A stretch of 8,603 nt of DNA from Gammaproteobacteria bacterium (GCA_020444775.1 JAGRHX010000226.1:1-8603), one strand, 5' to 3'. Shown: positions 1-6,349, counted from the stretch's first letter. The notes: generated by a model not told the origin, from the letters alone. Program-made: numbers and translations.

Positions 1-453
1 GAGAACCCGTCCACCTATGTCGAGTTCGAGCGATCGACGATGGACGAGACCGCCTTCATCAGCGAGGTGCTCCGGCGCACCGGATGCGGCCTGCTGCTCG
101 ACCTGACCAATGTCCATGTCTCCTGCACCAACCATGGCCGCGACGCGGCGGCCTACCTGAACGCGTTGCCCTTGGACGCCACTGGCGAGATCCATCTGGC
201 AGGCTTTGCGCGGGACACGGATGCGGTAGGCGCTCCGCTGCTGATCGACAGCCACGGTGATGCGGTCGCCGAGGTCGTCTGGGGCCTGTACGGCAGCGCG
301 ATTGACCGTCTCGGTCAGGTGCCGACATTGCTCGAGCGCGACAATGATCTGCCATCGCTCGCCACTCTGGTGACGGAGTCCAAGCGCGCTCAGGATCGGA
401 TGTGTCTCACCAACGTCGCGCACCAGTCCGTTGCCCGTGCGAGATGTGCATGA
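1..453 (+). CDS. DUF692 multinuclear non-heme iron oxidase (MNIO), 5'-truncated by the window edge
   Basis: The reading frame is open from base 1 and gives 150 residues, roughly the C-terminal half of a protein family usually near 280 residues. DUF692/MNIO enzymes bind two or three iron ions in a TIM barrel and oxidise cysteine or other residues of a ribosomal precursor peptide. Visible family motifs, in fragment numbering, are ENPS (1-4), LLLDLTN (31-37), NHG (44-46), IHLAGF (64-69), LLIDSHG (80-86) and LLERDND (110-116). The Glu, Asp, Asn and His residues in these motifs supply metal ligands in characterised members. The last ~25 residues are a non-conserved tail. The stop overlaps the next gene's start by ATGA, so the two are probably translationally coupled. 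With the DUF2063 and DoxX genes downstream, the enzyme looks like the BufB/HvfB type acting on a DUF2282-like precursor. The precursor gene lies outside the window, so the substrate is inferred. Confidence 0.9.
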   Translation, partial: ENPSTYVEFERSTMDETAFISEVLRRTGCGLLLDLTNVHVSCTNHGRDAAAYLNALPLDATGEIHLAGFARDTDAVGAPLLIDSHGDAVAEVVWGLYGSAIDRLGQVPTLLERDNDLPSLATLVTESKRAQDRMCLTNVAHQSVARARCA

Positions 454-1253
454 GCGCAGAATTCCCCCCAGCGAACACCATACAGACGGAGTTCGCAGCC
501 GCGCTGCTGGATCCCACGCAGGCAGGCCCTGCGGGGCTGCGCACCTGGAACGGGTCTGACCCGGCCCGGCGTCTCGATGTGTACCGCAACAACGTCATCA
601 GCTCTCTGATCGATGCGCTGGCCGACACCTATCCGGTGGTTCAGCAACTCGTGGGCGAGGAGTTCTTCCGCGCGATGGCCAGCGTGTTCATACGACAGCA
701 TCCTCCGCGCACGCGCATCCTGGCGCACTACGGTGATGAGTTTGCCGCGTTCGTCGGGGGCTTCGAGCCGGCCCGGGCCGTGCCGTATCTGTCGGACATG
801 GCGCGGCTCGAGTTTGCGCGGCTGCAGGCATCGCACGCTGCTGATGCCCCGCCGATCGCGGATGCCGCTCTGGCTGGTGCGCTACTTGATCCTGAGCGGC
901 TTGCCGGCCTGCGCCTGATCTGGCAGCCGTCGATGCGGCGGATCGAATCAATATATGCCGTGGCCTCACTGTGGGCTGCACACCAGACCGAAGACACGGT
1001 CATGCCTGTATCTGTCGATGACGCCGAGCAGGCGCTCGTACTGCGTGACGGGCTCGATGTCCTGGTGCTGCCCGTAAACCCTGGAACGACGCACTTTGTC
1101 GCCCTGACATCAGCCGGTCATGCGTTCGGCGCGGCGGCAGCCGACGCCTGGGAACGTCAATTCGGCTTCGATCTCGGCGCGGCACTGTCGCTGCTGCTGC
1201 GCCATGGCGCGCTTGTGGCGCTACACGACCCCATTTCGAACGAGTCAATCTGA
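450..1253 (+). CDS. DUF2063 family protein (BufC/HvfC-type partner of the MNIO enzyme)
   Basis: The product is 267 residues. The N-terminal part (about 12-103) carries the DUF2063 pattern: RLDVYRNNVISSLIDAL (41-57), then DTYPVVQQLVGEEFF (59-73), then a short helical region around FIRQHPP and YGDEFAAFV. A less conserved second domain fills the remaining C-terminal part. In MNIO systems such proteins act as partners that bind the precursor peptide and help the iron oxidase; database names that call this domain DNA-binding come from an old structural guess. I chose the ATG at 450 because it overlaps the upstream stop in an ATGA arrangement. In-frame ATGs at 402 and 444 would require a larger overlap and add a poorly conserved Arg/Cys-rich extension. 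The downstream neighbour is a DoxX gene 10 bases away, completing a B-C-D gene order. The family call is firm; the precise role is inferred. Confidence 0.88.
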   Translation: MSAEFPPANTIQTEFAAALLDPTQAGPAGLRTWNGSDPARRLDVYRNNVISSLIDALADTYPVVQQLVGEEFFRAMASVFIRQHPPRTRILAHYGDEFAAFVGGFEPARAVPYLSDMARLEFARLQASHAADAPPIADAALAGALLDPERLAGLRLIWQPSMRRIESIYAVASLWAAHQTEDTVMPVSVDDAEQALVLRDGLDVLVLPVNPGTTHFVALTSAGHAFGAAAADAWERQFGFDLGAALSLLLRHGALVALHDPISNESI

Positions 1254-1257
1254 GGAG
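1252..1257 (+). promoter_or_regulatory. Ribosome binding site of the DoxX-like gene
   Basis: GAGGAG overlaps the stop codon of the DUF2063 gene and sits 6 bases before the ATG at 1264. It fixes the DoxX start against the upstream in-frame ATG at 1120, which lies inside the previous gene. Confidence 0.8.
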
Positions 1258-1263
1258 ACTTCC

Positions 1264-1815
1264 ATGAGCACTGCTTCCGCCGCATCGCAGCGCACAGCAT
1301 CATCGAGCACCGCACTGCCTGCGTCCTCCGGCATTGCAGGCCTGATCGGCTGGGCGATCCGCTGGTTCGGGCGAATTCCTCATTCAGGGGTTGCGCTACT
1401 CGCCCGCTTCTCGATTGCCGCCGTGTTTTGGAACTCCGGGCAAACCAAGGTGAGCGACTTTGCGCTGAACATTGTCACCGGAGAGTTCATGCTTGGCTGG
1501 CCGCATCTGTCGGACTCCGCGCTGGCGCTGTTCGAGGATGAATACAAACTACCCTTCATCGCACCGGCGATCGCTGCCCCGATGGCCGCCTTGGCCGAGC
1601 ACCTGCTTCCACTGCTGCTGCTCATCGGCCTTGGCACACGACTGTCGGCGCTGGGCCTGCTCGGCATGACGATGGTCATCCAGATCTTCGTCTACCCGGG
1701 CGCCTATGCAACCCACGGCACCTGGGCGGCGATCTTGCTCTACCTGGTGAGCCAGGGCCCGGGCGCCATCTCGATCGATCACTGGATCGCGCGCCGTTGC
1801 ACCGCGCGGCGATGA
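1264..1815 (+). CDS. DoxX-like integral membrane protein of the MNIO operon
   Basis: The product is 183 residues. A Ser/Ala/Thr-rich N-terminal stretch (1-25) is followed by a four-helix membrane protein. Hydrophobic segments lie near 41-58, 98-122, 126-144 and 152-166. The DoxX signature is seen in the first helix (LLARFSIAAVFWNSGQTKV, 45-63) and in the YPGAYATHGTW segment (144-154). DoxX proteins are found as the fourth gene (D) of bufferin-like operons, where a redox or quinone-linked role at the inner membrane has been suggested but is not settled. The start is chosen on a strong Shine-Dalgarno sequence overlapping the previous stop, so it is almost certainly cotranscribed with the DUF692 and DUF2063 genes. 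It is the last gene of the operon on this strand. The family call is firm; the biochemical role is unknown. Confidence 0.88.
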   Translation: MSTASAASQRTASSSTALPASSGIAGLIGWAIRWFGRIPHSGVALLARFSIAAVFWNSGQTKVSDFALNIVTGEFMLGWPHLSDSALALFEDEYKLPFIAPAIAAPMAALAEHLLPLLLLIGLGTRLSALGLLGMTMVIQIFVYPGAYATHGTWAAILLYLVSQGPGAISIDHWIARRCTARR

Positions 1816-1836
1816 CATGATCGGTCGCGCGGCGAT

Positions 1837-1861
1837 GGTCAGGGAGATTCGAACCCTGGCC
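1837..1861 (+). terminator. Hairpin after the DoxX gene, possible transcript end
   Basis: GGTCAGGG and CCCTGGCC form an 8-bp stem with one G-U wobble and a 9-base loop, starting 21 bases after the DoxX stop. No T-run follows, so it is not a textbook intrinsic terminator. It may stabilise the 3' end of the mRNA. No gene is evident between it and position 2008. Confidence 0.3.
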
Positions 1862-2008
1862 GCATGCCAGGCGGCCGGTTCTGCGGAAGTCCCAGGTAGG
1901 GAGACAAGTCAGCCATCGCCATGAATGTCACGTCGTTTGCAGTAGGCATAGAAGTGCACCCTCGCTAGGCGCATGCAGGCTACGAACACACTGGGGCGTC
2001 AACGACAT

Positions 2009-2266
2009 TCAATGCTTTGAAATACCCATGACATTGAATGCCTGCATGGCGTCCGCCGGGGACTGAACCACGACGCCATGCAGGCCCGCCTGAACCGCGG
2101 CATGCACGTTTTCGGCAAGATCATCAAAGAGTACGAAATCTTCCGCGCTTACCTGATTTCGCTCCATGATCCTGGCAATGATCGCCGGATCCAGCCTCCG
2201 ATGGAGGGTTTCATCCAACGCGAAGATCCCATCGGGGGCGTCGACAGCGCTCGCGTACAGTTCACT
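2009..2266 (-). pseudogene. C-terminal remnant of a HAD-superfamily hydrolase
   Basis: The minus strand reads 85 codons without a proper start. The segment FVLFDDLAENVHAAVQAG resembles HAD motif IV, in which paired Asp residues bind Mg2+, followed by the usual Rossmann strand GLHGVVV. The upstream part YASAVDAPDG...LDPAIIARIMERN aligns in style with the region before motif IV that normally carries the motif III lysine (KPDP in intact relatives). Here the expected Lys is not seen and the spacing looks altered. Motifs I (DxDxT) and II are absent, because the DNA where they should be is the end of the emrA-like gene. The first remnant codon follows the emrA stop (TGA, 2269-2267) with no gap and in the same frame. 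A TTG at 2218 could start a 69-residue product, but no convincing ribosome binding site precedes it. I read this as a deletion remnant rather than a working gene. Confidence 0.55.
2040..2085. repeat. Perfect 14-bp inverted repeat with 18-base loop
   Basis: GCCTGCATGGCGTC (2040-2053) is the exact reverse complement of GACGCCATGCAGGC (2072-2085). It lies inside the HAD remnant. Neither strand has a T-run after the stem, so it is not a clear terminator. The 9-mer CATGCAGGC also recurs as a direct copy at 1972-1980. Confidence 0.7.
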
Positions 2267-3400
2267 TCAGGAGTCCGATGCCGAGCGAACCAACGGGCGG
2301 TCGGGCTCGTTGCCGAACGGTATCGGCCAGCCGCGCTCGCGTTGGGTATCGATGGTCGCGGTCACGGTCATGCCAACGCGCAACTTGGGCGCCTCCTGCT
2401 GCGGTTCGATGCGCAGACGCACGGGCACACGTTGCACCACCTTGACCCAGTTGCCTGTGGCATTTTGCGGCGGCAACACCGAGAACTCGGCGCCGGTGCT
2501 GGGGGCGATGTTCGCCACCACCGCCTGCCACTGAACGCCCGGATAGGCGTCAACGCTCAACGTGGCGCGCTGACCGTCGACGACATGGGTAAGCTGGGTC
2601 TCTTTGAGGTTGGCCTCGACCCACAGGTCCGCGTCGTTCACCAGACTGAAGATCGCCTGCCCCTTCTGAACGAACTCGCCGGCCTGCAGGCGCATATTGC
2701 TGACAATGCCGTCCGATGGCGCGACGACGATGGTTTGCCGTTCGCGAGTCTGCGCGAGCTCGAGCCGATGCTGCGCCGCCTGATAGGCCGGGTGCGCCTC
2801 ATAGGCGATATTGATGTCGCCGCCAAGATTGGTCAGCGTGCGGCGTGCATGCTGATCCAGCGTGGCCACCTGCTGTGTGGCCACCCTCAGTTCATGAACG
2901 GCCTGATCATGCGCCTCATCGGTGACGACGCCGCGCTTGATCAGCTTCGCCTGCCGATCCAGCCGTCGCTGCAGATAGGCAACCTGCTGCCTGGCGGTCT
3001 TGATCGCGGCAATGGCCTCATAGTATTCGGCGCGCATCGTGTCGATCGATACGCGTGCGAGCTGTAGCTGGGCCTGCGCCTCACCGACCAGCGCGCGCAA
3101 CGGCTCAGCATCGAGGCGGAACAATTCACTGCCACGCGTGACCCGTTGATTGTCGGTGACACTGACAGATGTGACCCGGCCATCGATGTCGGCACTGATC
3201 GCGATGATGTCAGCCCGCACATAGGCGTTCTCGGTGCTGATATAGCGGCCGCCGGTGCTGTAGAAGTACAGCCCGAGCGCAATAGCCACCAGCGGCACGG
3301 CGATGAGCAGCACCAGGCGGCCGAGCACGGCACCGGCCATGCGGCCGGGGCACCCGAGCCAGCCTCGTGCGTTGCCGGACGCCAGCGTGAATGCGTTCAT
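2267..3400 (-). CDS. HlyD/EmrA-type membrane fusion protein of a drug efflux pump
   Basis: The product is 377 residues, close to EmrA length (about 390). It has a short cytoplasmic N-terminus, one membrane helix (about 29-47), then the periplasmic adaptor. The first lipoyl half starts at STENAYVRADI (55-65) and DGRVTSVSV, followed by a long alpha-helical hairpin (about 100-215). The second lipoyl half follows (IVVAPSDGIVSNMRLQAGEFV), then beta-barrel segments. TGNWVKVVQRVPVRL is a strong EmrA-type signature near the C-terminus. Such adaptors link an inner-membrane MFS transporter to a TolC-like outer-membrane channel; no TolC gene is in view. The ATG overlaps the marR stop by ATGA, so the two genes form an operon with coupled translation. 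An internal Met21 is a less likely start. Its transporter partner is probably the divergent MFS gene starting near 3995, an unusual split of the common emrA-emrB order. Substrates cannot be read from sequence. Confidence 0.92.
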   Translation of the reverse strand: MNAFTLASGNARGWLGCPGRMAGAVLGRLVLLIAVPLVAIALGLYFYSTGGRYISTENAYVRADIIAISADIDGRVTSVSVTDNQRVTRGSELFRLDAEPLRALVGEAQAQLQLARVSIDTMRAEYYEAIAAIKTARQQVAYLQRRLDRQAKLIKRGVVTDEAHDQAVHELRVATQQVATLDQHARRTLTNLGGDINIAYEAHPAYQAAQHRLELAQTRERQTIVVAPSDGIVSNMRLQAGEFVQKGQAIFSLVNDADLWVEANLKETQLTHVVDGQRATLSVDAYPGVQWQAVVANIAPSTGAEFSVLPPQNATGNWVKVVQRVPVRLRIEPQQEAPKLRVGMTVTATIDTQRERGWPIPFGNEPDRPLVRSASDS

Positions 3401-3882
3401 CGCCGCGCGCGCCTGGCCACCGGCATCTGATCGACTAGCTTCACGGCGTCTGTCTCCTGCAGGTTCTGCTTGATCAGCAACAGCGTGTCGATGAGCTGTT
3501 CGCGCCGATCTTCACCAAGCCCTGCCAGCGCCTGGTGGCGTACGGCCGAGGCATGCTGGCGCATCTGCCGAACCATGGGTTTGACGTCGAGCGTCAGATA
3601 GACCCGGTTGACGCGACGATCATTCGGATCGTTGTCACGCCGGATCCAGTTCTTGGCCTCGAGCCGATCGAGCAGACGCCCGAGACTCGGCCGCTCTATC
3701 TCCATCAGCTCGGACAGCTCGGTCTGGGTGAGCCCGTCCTGGTGATAGAGGTGCGTCAGCACCCACCACTGCGAGCGGGTCAGCCCGAGGTCGCGCACGC
3801 GGCGATCGAAGTTGGTGCGCAGCAAGCGCGCCACGTCGTGCAGGATCAAGCCGAAGTTTCGGTCGGGGGGTTCTTCCTCCAT
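3397..3882 (-). CDS. MarR-family transcriptional regulator
   Basis: The product is 161 residues, typical of MarR/SlyA proteins, which dimerise through their terminal helices and bind palindromic operators with a winged helix-turn-helix. The DNA-binding core is clear: QWWVLTHLYHQDGLTQTELS (38-57), the recognition helix region ERPSLGRLLDRLEAKNWI (63-80), and the wing with the diagnostic DPNDRRVNRVYLT (85-97). The first gene of a marR-emrA-like operon, it is divergent from an EmrB-like transporter, so it most likely represses both directions and is released by a phenolic or toxic ligand. The ATG at 3882 has no Shine-Dalgarno sequence. A good promoter predicts a transcription start within a base or two of this ATG, pointing to a leaderless mRNA. 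The family call is firm; the target genes are inferred from position and from operator-like repeats upstream. Confidence 0.93.
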   Translation of the reverse strand: MEEEPPDRNFGLILHDVARLLRTNFDRRVRDLGLTRSQWWVLTHLYHQDGLTQTELSELMEIERPSLGRLLDRLEAKNWIRRDNDPNDRRVNRVYLTLDVKPMVRQMRQHASAVRHQALAGLGEDRREQLIDTLLLIKQNLQETDAVKLVDQMPVARRARR

Positions 3883-3888
3883 GCACTC

Positions 3889-3917
3889 ATTTTAGTTAGC
3901 TAGGCAACCATTAGCAA
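3889..3917 (-). promoter_or_regulatory. Predicted sigma-70 promoter of the marR-emrA operon
   Basis: On the minus strand TTGCTA (3917-3912) is a -35 candidate and TAAAAT (3894-3889) a -10 candidate, separated by exactly 17 bases. Each matches the consensus at four or five of six bases. A start site 6-7 bases past the -10 falls at or next to the marR ATG at 3882. The spacer contains one copy of the operator-like repeat. Confidence 0.6.
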
Positions 3918-3943
3918 GATTACAATTGCCTAGGCACTCATTA
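3896..3943. promoter_or_regulatory. Paired MarR operator-like repeats between marR and the MFS gene
   Basis: Two 18-base copies lie 30 bp apart, about three helical turns: TTAGCTAGGCAACCATTA (3896-3913) and TTGCCTAGGCACTCATTA (3926-3943), identical at 14 of 18 positions. Each is built around a CTAG centre; the second contains the palindrome TGCCTAGGCA. Copy one sits in the -35/-10 spacer of the minus-strand promoter and copy two is placed to cover the start region of the plus-strand gene. GCACTCATT from copy two recurs at 3883-3891. This is the layout expected for dimeric MarR proteins blocking divergent promoters. Binding itself is inferred. Confidence 0.6.
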
Positions 3944-3994
3944 TCTGCCGTCTATGCGATCGTCGGTCATGTCCTCGGAGCCCAAGCCCTTTCC

Positions 3995-5515
3995 GTGAGC
4001 CAGAGCGTCCCCAGCCCGCAAGTCGTCCCCGCACCGAGCCCGTACCTGGTCCTGCTGACCGTGTCCGTGTGCACCATGCTCTACGCCATGACCGCCACCG
4101 TGGTCAATGTGGCGCTGCCGCAGTTGCGCGGGTCGCTGTCTGCCAGCCCGGATCAGATCGCCTGGGTGGTCACGCTGAATGTGGTCGGCACGGCCATCGT
4201 CACGCCCATGACTGGCTGGCTGACGGCCAAGCTGGGTCAGCGCAATCTGCTGCTGGCCAGCGTGGCCGGTTTCGCGGTGGCCTCGTTTCTATGCGCGACC
4301 GCGCAATCGCTGGCGCCGATGCTGCTGTACCGGGTGCTGCAGGGCATGTTCGGTGCGCCGATCGTGCCCGTCGCTCAAGCCGTGGTGCTGGCGACATTCA
4401 GCGATCACAGACGCGCGATGGCGCAGGGCTTCTTCGGCATGGCGGTGGTGGCGGGCATGGGTCTTGCGCCGGTGCTCGGCGGCTACATCGCCGAGCAATA
4501 CAACTGGCGCCTCATCTTCTTGCTGCTGGTGCCGTGCTGCGGTGTCGGGCTCGCCCTGGTCATGATGTTCATCCGCCAGGGCGGTCGACGCGACGATCTG
4601 CGTCTGGACTGGACGGGCTTTCTCAGCTTGTCGGTGGCGATAGCCTGCATGCAGCTGGTGCTGGATCGGGGCGAACGTTTCGGCTGGCTGGAGTCCACCG
4701 AGATCCTGGTCTACTGCACCACCCTGGTGCTCGCCGCCTACGTGTTCATCGTGCACACCGCGACGGCGGACCAGCCGTTTCTCAATCGCGAGCTGCTGCG
4801 CAATCGCAACTATGCGGTCGGGCTGATGCTGGTCTGCGCCTATGGCATGTTGAACTTCACGCCGATCACGCTGCTGCCGCCGTTGCTGCAGAATCTCAAG
4901 GGTTACCCCGACTCCCTGATAGGCATGCTGCTGGCGACCCGTGGCTGCGGCATGATCGGTGGCTTCTTCGTTGCCGGTCGGATGGGCAAGGTGGATCCGC
5001 GGATCAGCATGATCATCGGCTTCGCCCTCATTGCCAGCAGCGGTTTCTTGCTGGCCTTCATCGACCTCAACGTCTCACCCGCCTGGGTAGCCTGGGCCGG
5101 GCTTTTGCAGGGCATTGGCAGTGGCGTCCTGTGGGTGCCGGTGACCACCGCCACCTTCTGGTCGTTGCCACCGCGCTTGTTGCCGGACGGCGCGGCCATC
5201 TATCACCTGCTGCGCAATCTGGGTCAGAGCGCCTACATCGCGATCAGCTTCCTGGTCGTGCTGCGCACCAGCCAGATGAACTATGCCGACATGGTCGAGG
5301 TGGTCAGTCCCTTCAATGAGCTGTGGGGATACGACGGCCTGACCGGTGCCTGGAGCACCGACAGCGTGCGCGGATTGAAGGCGCTGAGCGGAGAGATCGG
5401 CCGCCAATCGCAGATGATCGCCTTCAACAACGCCTTCTTGATGTACGGACTGACCTGCGTCGCGGCAATGCCCCTGGTCCTGCTCTGGCGCAAGACCCGG
5501 GGCGCGGACGAATAG
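3995..5515 (+). CDS. DHA2-family (EmrB/QacA-type) MFS drug efflux transporter, 14 TM
   Basis: From the GTG at 3995 the product is 506 residues, the usual size of 14-helix DHA2 proton antiporters. After a Pro/Ser-rich start, helix 1 contains TVVNVALPQLRGSL. MFS motif A is present after helix 2 (GWLTAKLGQRN, about 74-84), motif B as YRVLQGMFGAP, and the antiporter motif C as GMGLAPVLGGYI (about 154-165), followed by NWRLIFLLLVP. The C-terminal half shows LRNLGQSAYIA and a large periplasmic loop before the last helix, as in EmrB. The gene is divergent from marR-emrA and shares their intergenic operators, so it is the probable partner of the EmrA-like adaptor in a tripartite pump. The start is uncertain: no ATG precedes helix 1 in frame. 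GTG 3995 has only a distant GGAG (3977-3980), and a TTG at 3926 lies inside the operator and is less plausible. Confidence 0.9.
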   Translation: MSQSVPSPQVVPAPSPYLVLLTVSVCTMLYAMTATVVNVALPQLRGSLSASPDQIAWVVTLNVVGTAIVTPMTGWLTAKLGQRNLLLASVAGFAVASFLCATAQSLAPMLLYRVLQGMFGAPIVPVAQAVVLATFSDHRRAMAQGFFGMAVVAGMGLAPVLGGYIAEQYNWRLIFLLLVPCCGVGLALVMMFIRQGGRRDDLRLDWTGFLSLSVAIACMQLVLDRGERFGWLESTEILVYCTTLVLAAYVFIVHTATADQPFLNRELLRNRNYAVGLMLVCAYGMLNFTPITLLPPLLQNLKGYPDSLIGMLLATRGCGMIGGFFVAGRMGKVDPRISMIIGFALIASSGFLLAFIDLNVSPAWVAWAGLLQGIGSGVLWVPVTTATFWSLPPRLLPDGAAIYHLLRNLGQSAYIAISFLVVLRTSQMNYADMVEVVSPFNELWGYDGLTGAWSTDSVRGLKALSGEIGRQSQMIAFNNAFLMYGLTCVAAMPLVLLWRKTRGADE

Positions 5516-5536
5516 CTTCGTGACCCGGGTGGTGGT

Positions 5537-5566
5537 GTCGACTCAGTCGTCGACTCAGCCGTCGAC
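5537..5566. repeat. Tandem 12-bp repeat spanning the hydrolase stop codon
   Basis: GTCGACTCAGTC (5537-5548) is followed directly by GTCGACTCAGCC (5549-5560) and a third GTCGAC (5561-5566). The array covers the stop of the minus-strand hydrolase gene and creates a second in-frame TGA 12 bases downstream. GTCGAC-6-GTCGAC can also fold into a short hairpin between the convergent MFS and hydrolase genes. No T-run is present. Confidence 0.6.
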
Positions 5567-6244
5567 GATGAAACGGGTCAACTCGTCGGGGGTGCTGAGC
5601 ATCGGATAGTGGCCGGTGTCGATCTCGTGCCAGCGGCCCTTGATGCGCTCGGCGCAGCGTTCGATATGGGCGCGGCCCGGATTCGGTGCTCGCGAGCAGT
5701 ACAGCACCGAGGCGTTCCAGTCCTGATCCCAGAAGCGTTCCAGCACGACGGGCTGATGGAACACAGCTTGTGGATGCAGCGTCATGCGCTCGGCCGCCCA
5801 GCGTCGGGTCTCCGGATCCAGATCCGCGAACAGCCGGCCCTCGGCGTCCTCGCGTGACGGACCGAGCGCCAGCTCGGTGTTGACCGCCGCGGGACGGGTC
5901 ACGATGTCGCGGATCTTCTCGCCGTGGAACAGCGCCAGGGCATCGGCGAACACGACCCGCGCGACCCGGTCCCGGGCGCGCTCGGCGGCGGCCGCCATCA
6001 CCATGCCACCGCTCGAGGTGCCGACCAGCACCGCGTCGTCGATGTCCTCGAAGAACAGCAGCCGCGCGATTTCCTCGCCATGGGTCTCGGTGGTGATGCC
6101 GGGGCGCAGCGCGCCGGCGCGCTCGCCGCAGCCGTCCAGGGTCGGGGCCAGGACCGTGTGACCCTGGGCGCGAAGCCGCTCGCTGACCCGCTGCCAGATC
6201 CAGCCGCCTTGATAGGCGCCGTGTATCAGGACGAATGTGCTCAC
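5555..6244 (-). CDS. Alpha/beta hydrolase, esterase-like
   Basis: The product is 229 residues from a GTG start. It has the compact alpha/beta-hydrolase plan of the methyl-esterase/hydroxynitrile-lyase-like group: oxyanion strand FVLIHGAYQGGWIW (4-17), nucleophile elbow VGTSSGG (74-80) with Ser77 in GxSxG, and DTGHYPM with His212 near the C-terminus. The acid is probably the Asp in VVFADALALF. Such enzymes hydrolyse small esters or related bonds in the cytoplasm; the substrate cannot be read. No signal peptide is seen. The GTG is preferred over an upstream in-frame start at 6298 because GAGGAA lies 7 bases before it and because the family begins directly at the first beta strand. The upstream gene on the same strand is the PPOX flavoprotein, 105 bases away with a strong hairpin between, so cotranscription is uncertain. 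Confidence 0.88.
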   Translation of the reverse strand: MSTFVLIHGAYQGGWIWQRVSERLRAQGHTVLAPTLDGCGERAGALRPGITTETHGEEIARLLFFEDIDDAVLVGTSSGGMVMAAAAERARDRVARVVFADALALFHGEKIRDIVTRPAAVNTELALGPSREDAEGRLFADLDPETRRWAAERMTLHPQAVFHQPVVLERFWDQDWNASVLYCSRAPNPGRAHIERCAERIKGRWHEIDTGHYPMLSTPDELTRFIVDG

Positions 6245-6251
6245 TGCAGTT

Positions 6252-6257
6252 TTCCTC
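6252..6257 (-). promoter_or_regulatory. Ribosome binding site of the alpha/beta hydrolase gene
   Basis: On the minus strand GAGGAA lies 7 bases before the GTG at 6244. It decides the start codon in favour of GTG over an upstream in-frame start at 6298. Confidence 0.75.
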
Positions 6258-6326
6258 GGTGGTGACGAAAGCATGCCTGTGGACGGCACGCCAGCCACGA
6301 GGATGACCGCTCGGCGGGCTGCATGG

Positions 6327-6347
6327 AAGCGCTGATCGTCAGCGCTT
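6327..6347 (-). terminator. Perfect 9-bp hairpin just after the PPOX gene
   Basis: AAGCGCTGA and TCAGCGCTT are exact reverse complements separated by three bases, beginning two bases after the stop codon of the PPOX-type gene. Only TT at the stem end and no longer T-run follow on the minus strand. It may be a weak intrinsic terminator or an mRNA 3'-end stabiliser that partly uncouples the hydrolase gene downstream. Confidence 0.5.
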
Positions 6348-6349
6348 GC

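Noticed and set aside
1840..1858. tRNA T-arm-like sequence around GGTTCGAATC on the minus strand
   Set aside because: The T-stem does not pair in the standard 5-7-5 form, and no acceptor, D or anticodon arms are found around it. It is better explained as part of the 8-bp hairpin.
1817..1924. Short plus-strand ORF of 35 codons after the DoxX gene
   Set aside because: It has no ribosome binding site and no recognisable sequence, and it contains the hairpin.
2078..3067. Long open frame (329 codons) on the plus strand
   Set aside because: It is antisense to the EmrA-like gene, which has complete domain structure and family motifs; its translation shows no recognisable domain.
3926..3994. TTG start that would lengthen the MFS transporter by 23 residues
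   Set aside because: The TTG lies inside the operator-like repeat, has no Shine-Dalgarno sequence, and the added residues are not typical of the family.
6245..6298. Upstream start for the alpha/beta hydrolase adding 18 residues
   Set aside because: The added residues precede the first beta strand with no family similarity, and the Shine-Dalgarno sequence GAGGAA sits inside this stretch, pointing to the GTG at 6244.
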